Shown here: positions 44,141 to 53,188 of the stretch, piece after piece
Layout: every line of letters begins with the position of its first letter
Position numbering within the stretch: position 1 is the first letter of the stretch
Source of the DNA: Alcanivorax sp. DP30
GTDB lineage: Bacteria > Pseudomonadota > Gammaproteobacteria > Pseudomonadales > Alcanivoracaceae
Assembly (NCBI RefSeq): GCF_009882945.1
Contig: NZ_WTUY01000003.1
Coordinates: 1 to 64,000 of the forward strand
Length of the DNA stretch: 64,000 bases
Reading direction: 5' to 3'
Program-made: the position numbers and the translations under genes
Notes under the pieces: generated by a model
Told to the model about the DNA's origin: nothing
The model's database searches: none
Seen by the model: the letters and a program-made list of their open reading frames with translations, nothing else

Positions 44141-45925
44141 ATGACCGATCCGATTCGCATCGGCTGTGCCGCCGGTTTCTGGGGCGACACCAACAGCGCG
44201 GCCTTTCAACTGGTCCGTCAGGCCGATATCGATTATCTGGTATTCGACTATCTGGCCGAGGTGACGCTGTCCATCATGGCCGGCGCCCGCATGAAAGACC
44301 CCACCGCCGGCTATGCCCATGACTTCGTCAACAACGTCATGGCCCCGCTGGCCGCGGACATCAAGGCAAAGAAGATCACGGTGATCAGCAACGCCGGGGG
44401 CGTCAATCCGCGCGCCTGCCGCGATGCGCTGCAAAAAGTCTTTGCCGAGGCCGGGGTGGAACTGAATATTGCCCTGGTGGAAGGAGACGACCTGAATCCT
44501 CGCCGCGGTGACTTTACCGATGCCAGGGAAATAGACAGTGGCACGACCTTGCCACCCATGACTCTGACCATGAATGCCTATCTGGGCGCCCTGCCCATCA
44601 AGGCGGCTCTGGATGCCGGCGCCGATATCGTTCTCACCGGCCGTATCGCCGATTCCGTCCTGGTGCTTGGTCCGCTGATGCACGAATTCGGCTGGGCCGA
44701 CGACGACTATGACAAGCTCGCCCAGGGCTCCTTGGCAGGCCACGTGATTGAGTGTGGCGCACAGTGTACCGGCGGTAACTTCACCGACTGGCGCCAGGTT
44801 CCTGATTTTCACAACATGGGCTTCCCGATTGCCGAATGCTTCGAGGATGGCCACTTCGTCATTACCAAGCCTGCCAACACCGGCGGCCTGGTGAGCACCG
44901 CCACCGTGGGCGAGCAGATTGTTTATGAAATTGGCGATCCCCGCGCCTACCTGCTGCCCGATGTGGTCTGCGACTTTACCGGGGTCACGCTGGAGCAAGA
45001 GGGAGATAACCGGGTCAGTGTCAGCGGCGCCCGGGGGCGTGCCCCCACCGACAGTTACAAGGTGTCCGCCACCTACCCGGATGGCAACAAGATCACCGCC
45101 TCCTTCCTGATGGGCGGCATCGATGCGGCCGAGAAAGGCCAGGTCGTGGCCGACGCCATCCTCAAGAAAGTGGGCGGTCTGTTCACTCAACTGGGCATGG
45201 CCCCGTTCCGGGAAACCAGCTTGGAAATTCTCGGCAGCGAAAGCACCTACGGTGCCCAGGCCCAGCGCAGCGACACCCGCGAGGTGGTGGTGAAGATTGC
45301 CGCCCTCCACGACGACAAGAAGGCCCTGGGCCTGTTCGCCCGGGAAATCGCCCAGGCAGCCACCGGCATGGCACCGGGACTTTCCGGGCTGGTAGGCGGT
45401 CGCCCCAAACCGTTCCCGCGTATCCGCCTGTTCTCCACCCTGGTGAACAAAAGCCAGGTGCCGGTGACGGTGGATGTGAATGGCGAAACCGTTGCGGTGG
45501 ATATCCCCGCAGGCCAGCCCTTTGCGACTAGCCAGTTGCCTGCTGACGCTACCCTGGAAAGCCACACCGGTGACGTCACCGTGCCGCTGGTTAAACTGGC
45601 CTGGGCCCGCAGTGGCGACAAGGGTAACCATGCCAACATCGGCGTCATTGCCCGCAAGAACGAGTATCTGCCTTTTATCAATGCGGCGCTCACCGAAGAG
45701 TCCGTGGCGGCCTACATGCAACACGTGCTCGACCCGGATACCGGCAGCGTCAGCCGCTGGGCCATGCCCGGCATGAACGCCTTCAACTTCCTGCTGAAAA
45801 ATGCCCTGGGCGGCGGCGGCATCGCCTCCCTGCGCATTGACCCCCAGGGCAAGGCGTTCGCCCAGCAACTGCTGGATATGCCTGTTCCGGTTAGCCAGGC
45901 CATCGCCGACGAAGTGGGTGCCTGA
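44141..45925 (+). CDS. atuA: AtuA family protein of acyclic terpene utilisation
   Basis: A 594-residue protein of the AtuA (DUF1446) family. [18 protein letters not shown] at the N-terminus, [19 protein letters not shown] and [20 protein letters not shown] are the family stretches; the C-terminal domain from about residue 480 ([20 protein letters not shown]) is the second part fused in most members. AtuA is required for citronellol/geraniol growth in Pseudomonas, but its reaction is not established. The ATG at 44141 follows TGGAGCCAAC. It is the first gene of the operon, under the operator at 44083. Confidence 0.92.
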   Translation: MTDPIRIGCAAGFWGDTNSAAFQLVRQADIDYLVFDYLAEVTLSIMAGARMKDPTAGYAHDFVNNVMAPLAADIKAKKITVISNAGGVNPRACRDALQKVFAEAGVELNIALVEGDDLNPRRGDFTDAREIDSGTTLPPMTLTMNAYLGALPIKAALDAGADIVLTGRIADSVLVLGPLMHEFGWADDDYDKLAQGSLAGHVIECGAQCTGGNFTDWRQVPDFHNMGFPIAECFEDGHFVITKPANTGGLVSTATVGEQIVYEIGDPRAYLLPDVVCDFTGVTLEQEGDNRVSVSGARGRAPTDSYKVSATYPDGNKITASFLMGGIDAAEKGQVVADAILKKVGGLFTQLGMAPFRETSLEILGSESTYGAQAQRSDTREVVVKIAALHDDKKALGLFAREIAQAATGMAPGLSGLVGGRPKPFPRIRLFSTLVNKSQVPVTVDVNGETVAVDIPAGQPFATSQLPADATLESHTGDVTVPLVKLAWARSGDKGNHANIGVIARKNEYLPFINAALTEESVAAYMQHVLDPDTGSVSRWAMPGMNAFNFLLKNALGGGGIASLRIDPQGKAFAQQLLDMPVPVSQAIADEVGA

Positions 45926-45936
45926 ACGTGATTTTA

Positions 45937-45964
45937 GCGTCGGACGTACGACGTACGACGCTTT
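45937..45964. repeat. ACGTACG heptad array
   Basis: GCGTCGG-ACGTACG-ACGTACG-ACGCTTT gives four units of 7 bp, 12 bp after the atuA stop and 25 bp before the next start. Confidence 0.65.
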
Positions 45965-45988
45965 CAACCAATAGATAATGGAGTCCCC

Positions 45989-46858
45989 ATGTCATACCGT
46001 TCCGTCTTTAAAGCCGACCTGTTCGCCGGCAAGAACATCATCGTCACCGGCGGCGGCTCCGGAATCGGTCGCTGTACCGCCCACGAGCTGGCGTCCCTGG
46101 GTGCCCGTGTGGTGCTTATTGGTCGCAAGCAGGAAAAACTGGATTCGGTGATCGCAGAGATTGAAGAGGATGGCGGCAGCGCCATTGGTTTTTCCTGTGA
46201 CATTCGTGACGAGGAAGCGGTCAAGGCCACGGTGGCAGACGTCTACAAGGCCGTGGAAGTCGTTCATGGTCTGGTCAACAACGCCGGCGGCCAGTTCCCT
46301 TCTCCGCTGGCACTGATCAACCAGAAAGGTTGGGAGACCGTGGTGCGCACCAACCTCACCGGTGGCTTCCTGATGGCCCGGGAAGTATTCACCCAGGGCA
46401 TGAACAAGAACGGCGGCGCCATCGTCAACATTGTCGCCGACATGTGGGGCGGCATGCCCGGCATGGGCCACTCCGGGGCTGCCCGGGCCGGCATGGTGAA
46501 CTTCACCCAGACCGCTGCCTACGAATGGGGCAGCTGTGGCGTGCGTGTTAATGCGGTGGCCCCTGGTTGGATCATGTCCAGCGGCATGGACACCTACCCG
46601 GAAGGTTTCAAGCAGACCCTCAAGACCCTCAAGGCCGCCGTGCCGCTACAGCGCATGGGCAACGAATCGGAAGTATCCGGGGCTATCTGCTTCCTGCTCA
46701 GTGATGCCGCCGCCTTTATCAGTGGCGACACCTTGCGCATTGATGGCGCGGCCAGCCAGGGTAACGTGGCAATTTTCCCCCTGCCCGCCCACGACAAAAG
46801 CCAGCCGTTTGACGGCTTCCACCGTGCCACCACTCCGGACGTCTTCAAGGATCTCTAA
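45989..46858 (+). CDS. atuB: SDR family oxidoreductase of the Atu cluster (AtuB-like)
   Basis: A 289-residue short-chain dehydrogenase. The Rossmann motif is ITGGGSGIG-like (NIIVTGGGSGIGRC), NNAGG follows in VHGLVNNAGGQF, and the active-site region reads IVNIVADMWGGMPGMGHSGA; the usual tyrosine of YxxxK is replaced by H-S-G-A-A-R, as in DECR-type and peroxisomal trans-2-enoyl-CoA reductase-like SDRs. The stop overlaps the start of atuC (TAATG). In the Pseudomonas cluster AtuB and AtuG are both SDRs; position suggests AtuB. The missing tyrosine makes a plain alcohol dehydrogenase reaction unlikely. Confidence 0.85.
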   Translation: MSYRSVFKADLFAGKNIIVTGGGSGIGRCTAHELASLGARVVLIGRKQEKLDSVIAEIEEDGGSAIGFSCDIRDEEAVKATVADVYKAVEVVHGLVNNAGGQFPSPLALINQKGWETVVRTNLTGGFLMAREVFTQGMNKNGGAIVNIVADMWGGMPGMGHSGAARAGMVNFTQTAAYEWGSCGVRVNAVAPGWIMSSGMDTYPEGFKQTLKTLKAAVPLQRMGNESEVSGAICFLLSDAAAFISGDTLRIDGAASQGNVAIFPLPAHDKSQPFDGFHRATTPDVFKDL

Positions 46859-48468
46859 TGTCAGTTATCGAGTCTGCGCTGGATACCCAGAGCGAGGAAT
46901 ACCGCCAGAACCGCGAGGCCCTGCTGGCCGCACTGGCTGAATTTCGTGGCATCGAACAAGCGGTGATGGATGCTACTGAAAGCAAGCGGCCCAAATTCGA
47001 AAAGCGCGGCCAGCTGCTGCCTAACGAACGGATCTCCCGATTACTGGATCCAGGCTCACCGTTTCTCAGTTTGATGAACCTGGCCGGTTACAAGATGCAC
47101 GACGACAAGGACGGCACCGAAGCCGGCGGCGGCGTCATTGCCGGAATTGGTTATGTCTCCGGTGTACGCTGTCTGGTTACCGCCTCCAACTCGGCGATCA
47201 AGGGCGGTACGGTGACCCCCTCCGGACTGCACAAGACCCTGCGCCTGCAGCGCATTGCCCTGGAAAACAAATTGCCGGTGGTGAGTCTGTCAGAATCCGG
47301 CGGTGCCAACCTGAACTACGCTGCGGACGTCTTTGTAGAAGGCGCCCGGACCTTTGCCAACCAGGCACGCCTGTCTGCCGCCGGCGTGCCGCAGATTACC
47401 GTGGTTCACGGCAACGCCACAGCTGGCGGCGCCTACCAGCCCGGTCTGTCCGATTATGTGATCGTGGTTCGCAACCGCGCCAAGATGTTCCTGGCCGGCC
47501 CCCCCCTGCTGAAAGCCGCCACCGGCGAAGTGGCTACCGATGAAGAACTGGGCGGCGCAGAGATGCACGCCGGCATTGCCGGTACGGCCGAATATCTGGT
47601 GGAGAACGATGCGGATGGTATCCGTCAGGCCCGAGATCTGATGAAGATGCTGGGCTGGCAACGGGCAGCGCAACCGGCACCGGCACATCAACCTCCCGCC
47701 TATGATCCGGAGGAACTACTGGGCGTCATTCCCGCCGATGCCAAGAAACCCTATGACGTGCGTGAAGTCATTGCCCGTATTGTCGACGGCTCCGAGTTTC
47801 TGGATTTCAAGAACGAGTGGGACGGCGCCACCGTGTGCGGCTGGAGCACCATTGAAGGCAAGCCGGTAGGCATCATCGGCAACAATGGCCCTATCACCCC
47901 CCGGGGTGCTGCCAAGGCTGCCCAGTTTATCCAGCTGTGTGACCAGACCCGCCGGCCTCTACTGTTTCTTCACAACACTACCGGCTTCATGGTGGGTACC
48001 GATGCCGAACAGAACGGCGTTATCAAGCACGGCTCGAAAATGCTGCAAGCGGTGGCCAATGCCCGGGTACCCAAAATTTCCGTGGTCATCGGCGGCTCCT
48101 ACGGTGCCGGCAACTACGCCATGTGTGGTCGCGGCCTGGACCCGCGCTTCATCTTTGCCTGGCCTAATTCAAAAGTCGCCGTGATGGGTGGCCAGCAGGC
48201 AGGCACCGTGCTGCGCATCGTGGCGGAAGCCAAACAACGCGCCGCCGGCATTGAGCCGGATGAAAAGGTGCTGGATATGCTGCAACAAAGCACCGCCCAG
48301 AAACTGGACAGCCAGTCCACTGCACTCTACGGCACCGCAAGGCTGTGGGACGACGGCATCATCGACCCAAGAGACACCCGCAAGGTGGTCGCCTACGCAC
48401 TGGATGTATGTGCAGATGCAGACCAGCGGGAACTGCACCCGAATGCGTTCGGGGTGGCAAGACTTTAA
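46858..48468 (+). CDS. atuC: Geranyl-CoA/methylcrotonyl-CoA carboxylase, carboxyltransferase (beta) subunit
   Basis: A 536-residue carboxyltransferase that moves the carboxyl group from biotin to an unsaturated acyl-CoA. GQLLPNERISRLLDPGSPFL, SGGANLNYAADVF and VVIGGSYGAGNYAMCGRGLD are typical of the beta subunits of MCC/GCC enzymes; length fits. Surrounding genes (AtuA, no HMG-CoA lyase) favour geranyl-CoA over methylcrotonyl-CoA. The start overlaps the stop of the SDR gene. It partners with the biotin subunit at 50976. Which acyl-CoA it accepts depends on one pocket residue that I cannot align with certainty. Confidence 0.9.
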   Translation: MSVIESALDTQSEEYRQNREALLAALAEFRGIEQAVMDATESKRPKFEKRGQLLPNERISRLLDPGSPFLSLMNLAGYKMHDDKDGTEAGGGVIAGIGYVSGVRCLVTASNSAIKGGTVTPSGLHKTLRLQRIALENKLPVVSLSESGGANLNYAADVFVEGARTFANQARLSAAGVPQITVVHGNATAGGAYQPGLSDYVIVVRNRAKMFLAGPPLLKAATGEVATDEELGGAEMHAGIAGTAEYLVENDADGIRQARDLMKMLGWQRAAQPAPAHQPPAYDPEELLGVIPADAKKPYDVREVIARIVDGSEFLDFKNEWDGATVCGWSTIEGKPVGIIGNNGPITPRGAAKAAQFIQLCDQTRRPLLFLHNTTGFMVGTDAEQNGVIKHGSKMLQAVANARVPKISVVIGGSYGAGNYAMCGRGLDPRFIFAWPNSKVAVMGGQQAGTVLRIVAEAKQRAAGIEPDEKVLDMLQQSTAQKLDSQSTALYGTARLWDDGIIDPRDTRKVVAYALDVCADADQRELHPNAFGVARL

Positions 48469-48471
48469 GCG

Positions 48472-48543
48472 ACGAGCTGCGAGCCTCTAGCTACGAGAAA
48501 ACACTCTTTTCTTAAACTCGAAGCTCGTAGCCAGCAGCTGCAA
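48472..48543. repeat. Facing CGAGCT-type heptad arrays
   Basis: ACGAGCT-GCGAGCC-TCTAGCT-ACGAGAA (48472-48499) starts 3 bp after the atuC stop. Its inverted partner CTCGAAGCTCGTAGCCAGCA lies at 48518-48537. The core is only some 20 bp and AT-rich, so the pair would form a hairpin in RNA. Confidence 0.75.
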
Positions 48544-48611
48544 TCCCTCTGATCGTCAGTTGCAACACAAACAACCAAACAGAACAGAACGAACACGACA
48601 GGAATCAGACC

Positions 48612-49769
48612 ATGATCTTTACTCAAGAACACGAAGAACTTCGCCGTACCGTCCGCAATTTTGTGGAGAAGAAACTGAACCCCCATGTCCGTGAGTGGGA
48701 GGACGCCGGGCGTTTTCCGATTCATGAGGTGTTCAAGAAGATGGGCGATCTGGGCCTGCTGGGGGTAACCAAACCCACCGATTTCGGCGGTATGGGGCTG
48801 GATTACTCCTACGGTCTGGTAATGAGTGAAGAGATGGGCCGCGTGCACTGTGGTGGCGTGCCGCTGGCGGTGGGGGTACAGACCGATATGGCCACTCCGG
48901 CCCTGGCCCGTTTCGGCAGCGATGAATTACGTCGTGATTTCCTCGCCCCTGCCATCGCCGGTGACATGGTGGCATCCATTGCCGTATCCGAACCCCATGC
49001 CGGTTCCGACGTGGCCAACACCAAGACCACCGCCAAAAAGGACGGCGATGACTATGTGATCAACGGCACCAAGATGTGGATCACCAACTCGCCCAGTGCC
49101 GACTTTTTCTGTCTGCTGGCCTGTACTTCCGATGACAAGCCCCACGTCAACAAGTCCCTGATCGTGGTTCCCAGGGATGCCGCAGGCATCACTGTGGACA
49201 AGCCCCTCAACAAGCTGGGCATGCGTTCCAGCGAAACCGCCCAGGTGTTCTTCGACAACGTACGTGTCCCCCAGCGCAACCTGATCGGTCAGGAAGGCAT
49301 GGGCTTCATGATGCAGATGATGCAGTTCCAGGAAGAGCGCCTGTTCGCTGCCGCCAACAGCCTGATGGGCATGCAGCACGTCATCGACGAAACCATTGCC
49401 TATGCCAAGGATCGAGACGTTTTCGGCATGCCACTGATCGACAACCAGAGCGTGCACTTCCGTCTGGCGGAACTGCAAACAGAAGTAGAAGCCCTGCGCG
49501 CCCTCACCTATCGCGCCTGCGAAATGTACGTGGGTGGCAAGGACGTCCTGCAGCTGGCCTCCATGGCCAAACTGAAAGTGGGCCGTCTCAGCCGTGAAGT
49601 GGCAGACAGCTGCCTGCAGTACTGGGGCGGCAATGGTTTCATGTGGGAAAACCCCGCCGGCCAGCTTTACCGGGACGGCCGCCTGGGCTCCATCGGTGGC
49701 GGCGCGGATGAAGTAATGCTGGGGATTATCTGCAAGACCATGGACATTCTGCCGGGCAAGAAGAAGTAA
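48612..49769 (+). CDS. atuD: Acyl-CoA dehydrogenase (citronellyl-CoA type)
   Basis: A 385-residue FAD enzyme. SIAVSEPHAGSDVANTKTTA and KMWITNSPSADFF mark the flavin domain. The C-terminus reads GRLGSIGGGADEVMLGIICK, with no E-G-T motif, while FQEERLFAAANSLMG contains an E-R-L at the place of Glu254 of isovaleryl-CoA dehydrogenase, which fits enzymes for branched acyl-CoA. In the Atu pathway it would make geranyl-CoA from citronellyl-CoA. ATG is 12 bp after an AGGAATC site. A heptad array follows the stop. Confidence 0.9.
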   Translation: MIFTQEHEELRRTVRNFVEKKLNPHVREWEDAGRFPIHEVFKKMGDLGLLGVTKPTDFGGMGLDYSYGLVMSEEMGRVHCGGVPLAVGVQTDMATPALARFGSDELRRDFLAPAIAGDMVASIAVSEPHAGSDVANTKTTAKKDGDDYVINGTKMWITNSPSADFFCLLACTSDDKPHVNKSLIVVPRDAAGITVDKPLNKLGMRSSETAQVFFDNVRVPQRNLIGQEGMGFMMQMMQFQEERLFAAANSLMGMQHVIDETIAYAKDRDVFGMPLIDNQSVHFRLAELQTEVEALRALTYRACEMYVGGKDVLQLASMAKLKVGRLSREVADSCLQYWGGNGFMWENPAGQLYRDGRLGSIGGGADEVMLGIICKTMDILPGKKK

Positions 49770-49775
49770 AGGAGC

Positions 49776-49923
49776 AAGCTACAAGCTTCAAGCTGCAAGG
49801 CGCGGGTTGGGCCTCTTTGAATTTGAGCGCTCTACCCGAGCTTAGACCATGAAGCGCGGACAAGGCGGACATCGACAAAAAGCGGCCTTGTTCGCGTTGA
49901 AACTTGCGACTTGAAACTTGCTC
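49776..49923. repeat. Facing heptad arrays between atuD and atuE
   Basis: AAGCTAC-AAGCTTC-AAGCTGC-AAGGCGC (49776-49803) follows the atuD stop by 6 bp. GTTGAAA-CTTGCGA-CTTGAAA-CTTGCTC (49896-49923) is its degenerate inverted partner. The core holds a further inverted repeat and no gene. Confidence 0.75.
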
Positions 49924-49977
49924 TTAAGTAATAGCGCCTCAATCGGCGTTCCTGCGGCGGCTCTGTAGAGAGGATTT

Positions 49978-50784
49978 ATGACTTTACCCACAACCGAAAC
50001 GCTGAACCTGAACCAGGACGGCCCGGTTCTGCATATCACCCTGAACCGTCCACAAAGCCGTAACGCCATGAGCCTGACCATGGTGAATGAGCTCATGGCC
50101 GTGTTCGAGGCGGTGAAGGATGACACGGCGGTGCGGGCCATTGTGCTGCGCGGTGCCGGTGGCCACTTCTGTGCCGGCGGCGACATCAAGGATATGGCCG
50201 GCGCCCGTCAGAAGGCCGCTGAGGGTAACAGCGATGCGTATGTCTCCCTGAACCGTCGCTTCGGCGAGATGATTACGGCTGCCAATCAGCAGCCACAGGT
50301 GATCATTACGGTGCTGGAAGGCGCCGTACTTGGCGGTGGTTTCGGTTTGGCCTGTATTTCCGATGTGGCCATTGCGCACACAGACGCCACCTTCGGACTG
50401 CCGGAAACCGGGCTGGGGGTGATTCCGGCACAGATCGCCCCCTTTGTGGTGGAGCGGATTGGCCTGACTCAAGCCCGCCGCCTTGCGCTTACCGGCATTC
50501 GATTCAAGGGAGAGGAAGCCCTTCGTCTCGGCATTGTCCATGAAGTGGCCGCCGATGACGCAGGGTTGCTCGCATCGCTGGAAAACACCCTCAGGGCAGT
50601 TCGCCGGTGCGCCCCCAATGCCAACCGGGTGACCAAGGCACTGGTATTAAAAGTGGGACACGAACCCATGAATACCCTGCTCGACCAGGCGGCCCTGGAC
50701 TTTGCCGCTGCCGTGAATGGCAATGAAGGCCAGGAGGGCACCATGGCGTTCGTACAAAAACGCCCTGCGTCCTGGAACAACTAA
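49978..50784 (+). CDS. atuE: Enoyl-CoA hydratase/isomerase family protein
   Basis: A 268-residue crotonase-fold enzyme. GHFCAGGDIKDMAGARQKAA forms part of the oxyanion hole, followed by VLEGAVLGGGFGLACISDVA, TFGLPETGLGVIPAQIAPFV and GEEALRLGIVHEV. The glutamates of the hydratase pair are visible in FGLPETGLGVIP. In the Atu pathway AtuE hydrates isohexenylglutaconyl-CoA. The start follows GAGAGGATTT. It lies between the dehydrogenase and the biotin subunit gene. Confidence 0.9.
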   Translation: MTLPTTETLNLNQDGPVLHITLNRPQSRNAMSLTMVNELMAVFEAVKDDTAVRAIVLRGAGGHFCAGGDIKDMAGARQKAAEGNSDAYVSLNRRFGEMITAANQQPQVIITVLEGAVLGGGFGLACISDVAIAHTDATFGLPETGLGVIPAQIAPFVVERIGLTQARRLALTGIRFKGEEALRLGIVHEVAADDAGLLASLENTLRAVRRCAPNANRVTKALVLKVGHEPMNTLLDQAALDFAAAVNGNEGQEGTMAFVQKRPASWNN

Positions 50785-50795
50785 AAGATTGATTT

Positions 50796-50928
50796 ACCAC
50801 AGAGGACACAGAGTTCACTGAGTAAAACCATAAGCAGACAAAAACGCCGAGGGATGACGAGAATGTGGACTCTTGCAGCCCAACCGAACCGTTTTTTTTT
50901 GCTCTGTGAACTCTGTGCCCTCTGTGGT
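50796..50928. repeat. Inverted pair of 9-bp step CACAGAG arrays
   Basis: CACAGAGGA-CACAGAGTT-CACTGAGTA (50798-50824) and the inverted CTCTGTGAACTCTGTGCCCT (50902-50921) match at 25 of 27 aligned positions. The 79-bp core carries an unusually long T run (50891-50900). The pair sits between atuE and atuF. Confidence 0.8.
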
Positions 50929-50975
50929 GAAAAAGCATCACGACCACCGGGCCCAAACACCGGTAAGGGAACATT

Positions 50976-52943
50976 ATGAGTTTTGAAAAAATCCTGATTG
51001 CCAACCGCGGGGAAATTGCCTGCCGGGTTATTGCGACAGCACAGTCCCTGGGCTATCGGACGGTGGCGGTCTATTCCAAGCCGGATGCCGGTGCCCGCCA
51101 TGTACAAATGGCTGACGAGGCGATCTGCATTGGCCCAGCTCTGGCCAGTGCCTCCTACCTCAACGTAGATGCCCTGCTGGATGCCTGCCAACAAACCGGT
51201 GCCGATGCAGTACACCCCGGATACGGCTTTCTCTCCGAGAATGCCGGCTTCGCCAAAGCCTGTAAGGAATCCGGCATCACCTTTATTGGCCCGGACGAGG
51301 ACGCCATTCACCTGATGGGCTCCAAGCGGCTCTCAAAGATCGCCATGATTGAAGCCGGGGTGCCCTGCATTCCTGGCTATGAAGGCGAAGACCAGAGCGA
51401 CAAAGCCTTGCTGAAGGAAGCAGAACGGATTGGTCTGCCATTGATGATCAAGGCCAGCGCCGGTGGGGGTGGCCGGGGCATGCGCGTGGTAACGGATGCC
51501 AGTGAGATCGCCGCCCAGCTGAAAAGTGCGCGTCAGGAAGCCGCCAGTGCCTTTGGCAGTGATGAGCTGATTCTGGAACGGGCCGTGATGCAGCCCCGCC
51601 ATGTGGAAATCCAGGTATTTGGCGATCGCCATGGCAACGTAATCCATCTGGGTGAGCGCGACTGCTCAGTGCAGCGCCGTCATCAGAAAGTGGTGGAGGA
51701 AGCCCCCTCCCCGGCGGTAGATGCCTCTCTGCGGCAGCAGATGGGCGAAGCCGCCGTCAACGCGGCCAAAGCCTGCAACTACGTTGGCGCAGGCACCGTG
51801 GAATTTTTGCTGGCTCCCAGTGGCGAGTTCTACTTTCTGGAAATGAACACCCGCCTGCAGGTGGAACACCCTGTCACCGAGCTGGTCACCGGCCTGGATC
51901 TGGTGGCCTGGCAGATTCGCGTCGCCCGTGGCGAGGCTCTGCCGCTCACCCAGCAGCAGGTCAGCCTCACCGGCCACGCCATGGAAGTGCGCCTGTACGC
52001 GGAAGATCCGGCACAGAACTACATGCCGCAAACCGGCCCGGTGCTGCAGTGGCAACCCGCCACCGGCGAGGGGGTGCGCATTGACCACGGCCTGGTACCC
52101 GGTCAGCAGATCGGCAGCCACTATGACCCCATGCTGGCAAAGATCATTGCCTGGGGTGAAACCCGTGACGATGCTCGCCGGCGGCTTATCCGCGCGGTGG
52201 AAGACACCCGCCTGATGGGCGTAAAGGACAACCGTCAGTATCTGGCAGCCATCCTGCGCCACCCGGTATTTGCAGAGGGCCAGGCCACCACGGCCTTTAT
52301 TGGCGACGATTTCGCCACCGACACCAGTCTCTCAGAAACCCGTGTGCCGGATAGCCTGTGGGCGCTGGCCGCCATCCTGCTCAGTCGCCAGCACAGCACC
52401 CACCCCCACCTGGCGGGCTGGCATTCCAGCTCCGTGGGCCAGCAACCCCTGCAACTGGGCTGCCAGGGTGAGACAACCACGGCGTCGCTCAGTTATCACC
52501 CGGATTGCACCGAGGTCACCCTGGGCGAAAACACATTGACGCTGGTGGAATCCGGACCGGACCGTATCAGCGTGGACGGGATTAGCCGTCATTATGCTGC
52601 CATCCACCATGACAACCAGCTGTGGCTGGAATTCATGGGACAAACCGCCTGTTTCGAGGACCTGACCCATGCGGCCGTTGGCAGCGCCGAGCAAGCCGGT
52701 TCCGGTCAGATCCGCGCGCCCATGGATGGCGCCATTGTCGAAGTGCTGGTGCAGGCAGGCGAGACCGTCAGCAAGGGCCAGGTACTGGTTAGCCTGGAAG
52801 CCATGAAGATGGAGCACAGTCTCAAGGCGGACTGTGACGGGGTGGTGGAATCCCTGTCGCTCAAAGCCGGGGACCAGGTTAAACGCCAACAGCTACTGAT
52901 TAACCTGACACCCACAGACAGTGCCCGGGACAATGCACAATAA
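50976..52943 (+). CDS. atuF: Geranyl-CoA/methylcrotonyl-CoA carboxylase, biotin (alpha) subunit
   Basis: A 655-residue biotin-dependent subunit. The carboxylase domain begins FEKILIANRGEIACRVI, with the ATP-grasp stretch KASAGGGGRGMRVV and EMNTRLQVEHPVTELVTG. The C-terminal biotinyl domain has its lysine at K611 in EAMKMEHS. It transfers carboxylate to the beta subunit at 46858. Operon position and lack of HMG-CoA lyase suggest geranyl-CoA carboxylase. ATG follows AAGGGAACATT. Confidence 0.92.
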   Translation: MSFEKILIANRGEIACRVIATAQSLGYRTVAVYSKPDAGARHVQMADEAICIGPALASASYLNVDALLDACQQTGADAVHPGYGFLSENAGFAKACKESGITFIGPDEDAIHLMGSKRLSKIAMIEAGVPCIPGYEGEDQSDKALLKEAERIGLPLMIKASAGGGGRGMRVVTDASEIAAQLKSARQEAASAFGSDELILERAVMQPRHVEIQVFGDRHGNVIHLGERDCSVQRRHQKVVEEAPSPAVDASLRQQMGEAAVNAAKACNYVGAGTVEFLLAPSGEFYFLEMNTRLQVEHPVTELVTGLDLVAWQIRVARGEALPLTQQQVSLTGHAMEVRLYAEDPAQNYMPQTGPVLQWQPATGEGVRIDHGLVPGQQIGSHYDPMLAKIIAWGETRDDARRRLIRAVEDTRLMGVKDNRQYLAAILRHPVFAEGQATTAFIGDDFATDTSLSETRVPDSLWALAAILLSRQHSTHPHLAGWHSSSVGQQPLQLGCQGETTTASLSYHPDCTEVTLGENTLTLVESGPDRISVDGISRHYAAIHHDNQLWLEFMGQTACFEDLTHAAVGSAEQAGSGQIRAPMDGAIVEVLVQAGETVSKGQVLVSLEAMKMEHSLKADCDGVVESLSLKAGDQVKRQQLLINLTPTDSARDNAQ

Positions 52944-52980
52944 TGGCATCAATTTAAGACCGTGCATTTTGAGCCAAAAC

Positions 52981-53013
52981 CGTTCCAGCCCCCGCGCCCC
53001 GCGGACTGGAACG
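52981..53013. promoter_or_regulatory. Hairpin between atuF and the acyl-CoA synthetase gene
   Basis: CGTTCCAG and CTGGAACG are perfect inverted arms around a very GC-rich loop. There is no T tract, so it is more likely an mRNA element or operator than a terminator. The rest of 52944-53188 shows no gene. Confidence 0.45.
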
Positions 53014-53188
53014 AAGGTGGCAACTTGCCCTGCTCTGGTGCTGCGGTTAAGGTAAGCGCCCCGCTTGCCAAATTCCAGGGCCTGACCGAGATGTCAGGGG
53101 TTACAGTTATGCTCCGCCTCAGCCAGGGCATTGTTGTATCCCGGTGAACCTCTCCGGCCTTCCCAAGAACACACAAATTGGAGCACCC

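Noticed and set aside
43982-45967. The open frame of the TetR gene continues upstream for more than 650 codons across the opposite strand of atuA.
   Set aside because: The upstream part is a mirror of the atuA codons in GC-rich DNA, has low-complexity Gly/His/Ala composition and no family resemblance; the TetR domain begins cleanly at 43981 with its own ribosome site.
46858-52943. Carboxylase genes read as a leucine (liu/mcc) cluster.
   Set aside because: AtuA and the AtuH-type ligase are present and HMG-CoA lyase is absent, which favours the acyclic terpene pathway; substrate preference remains to be tested.
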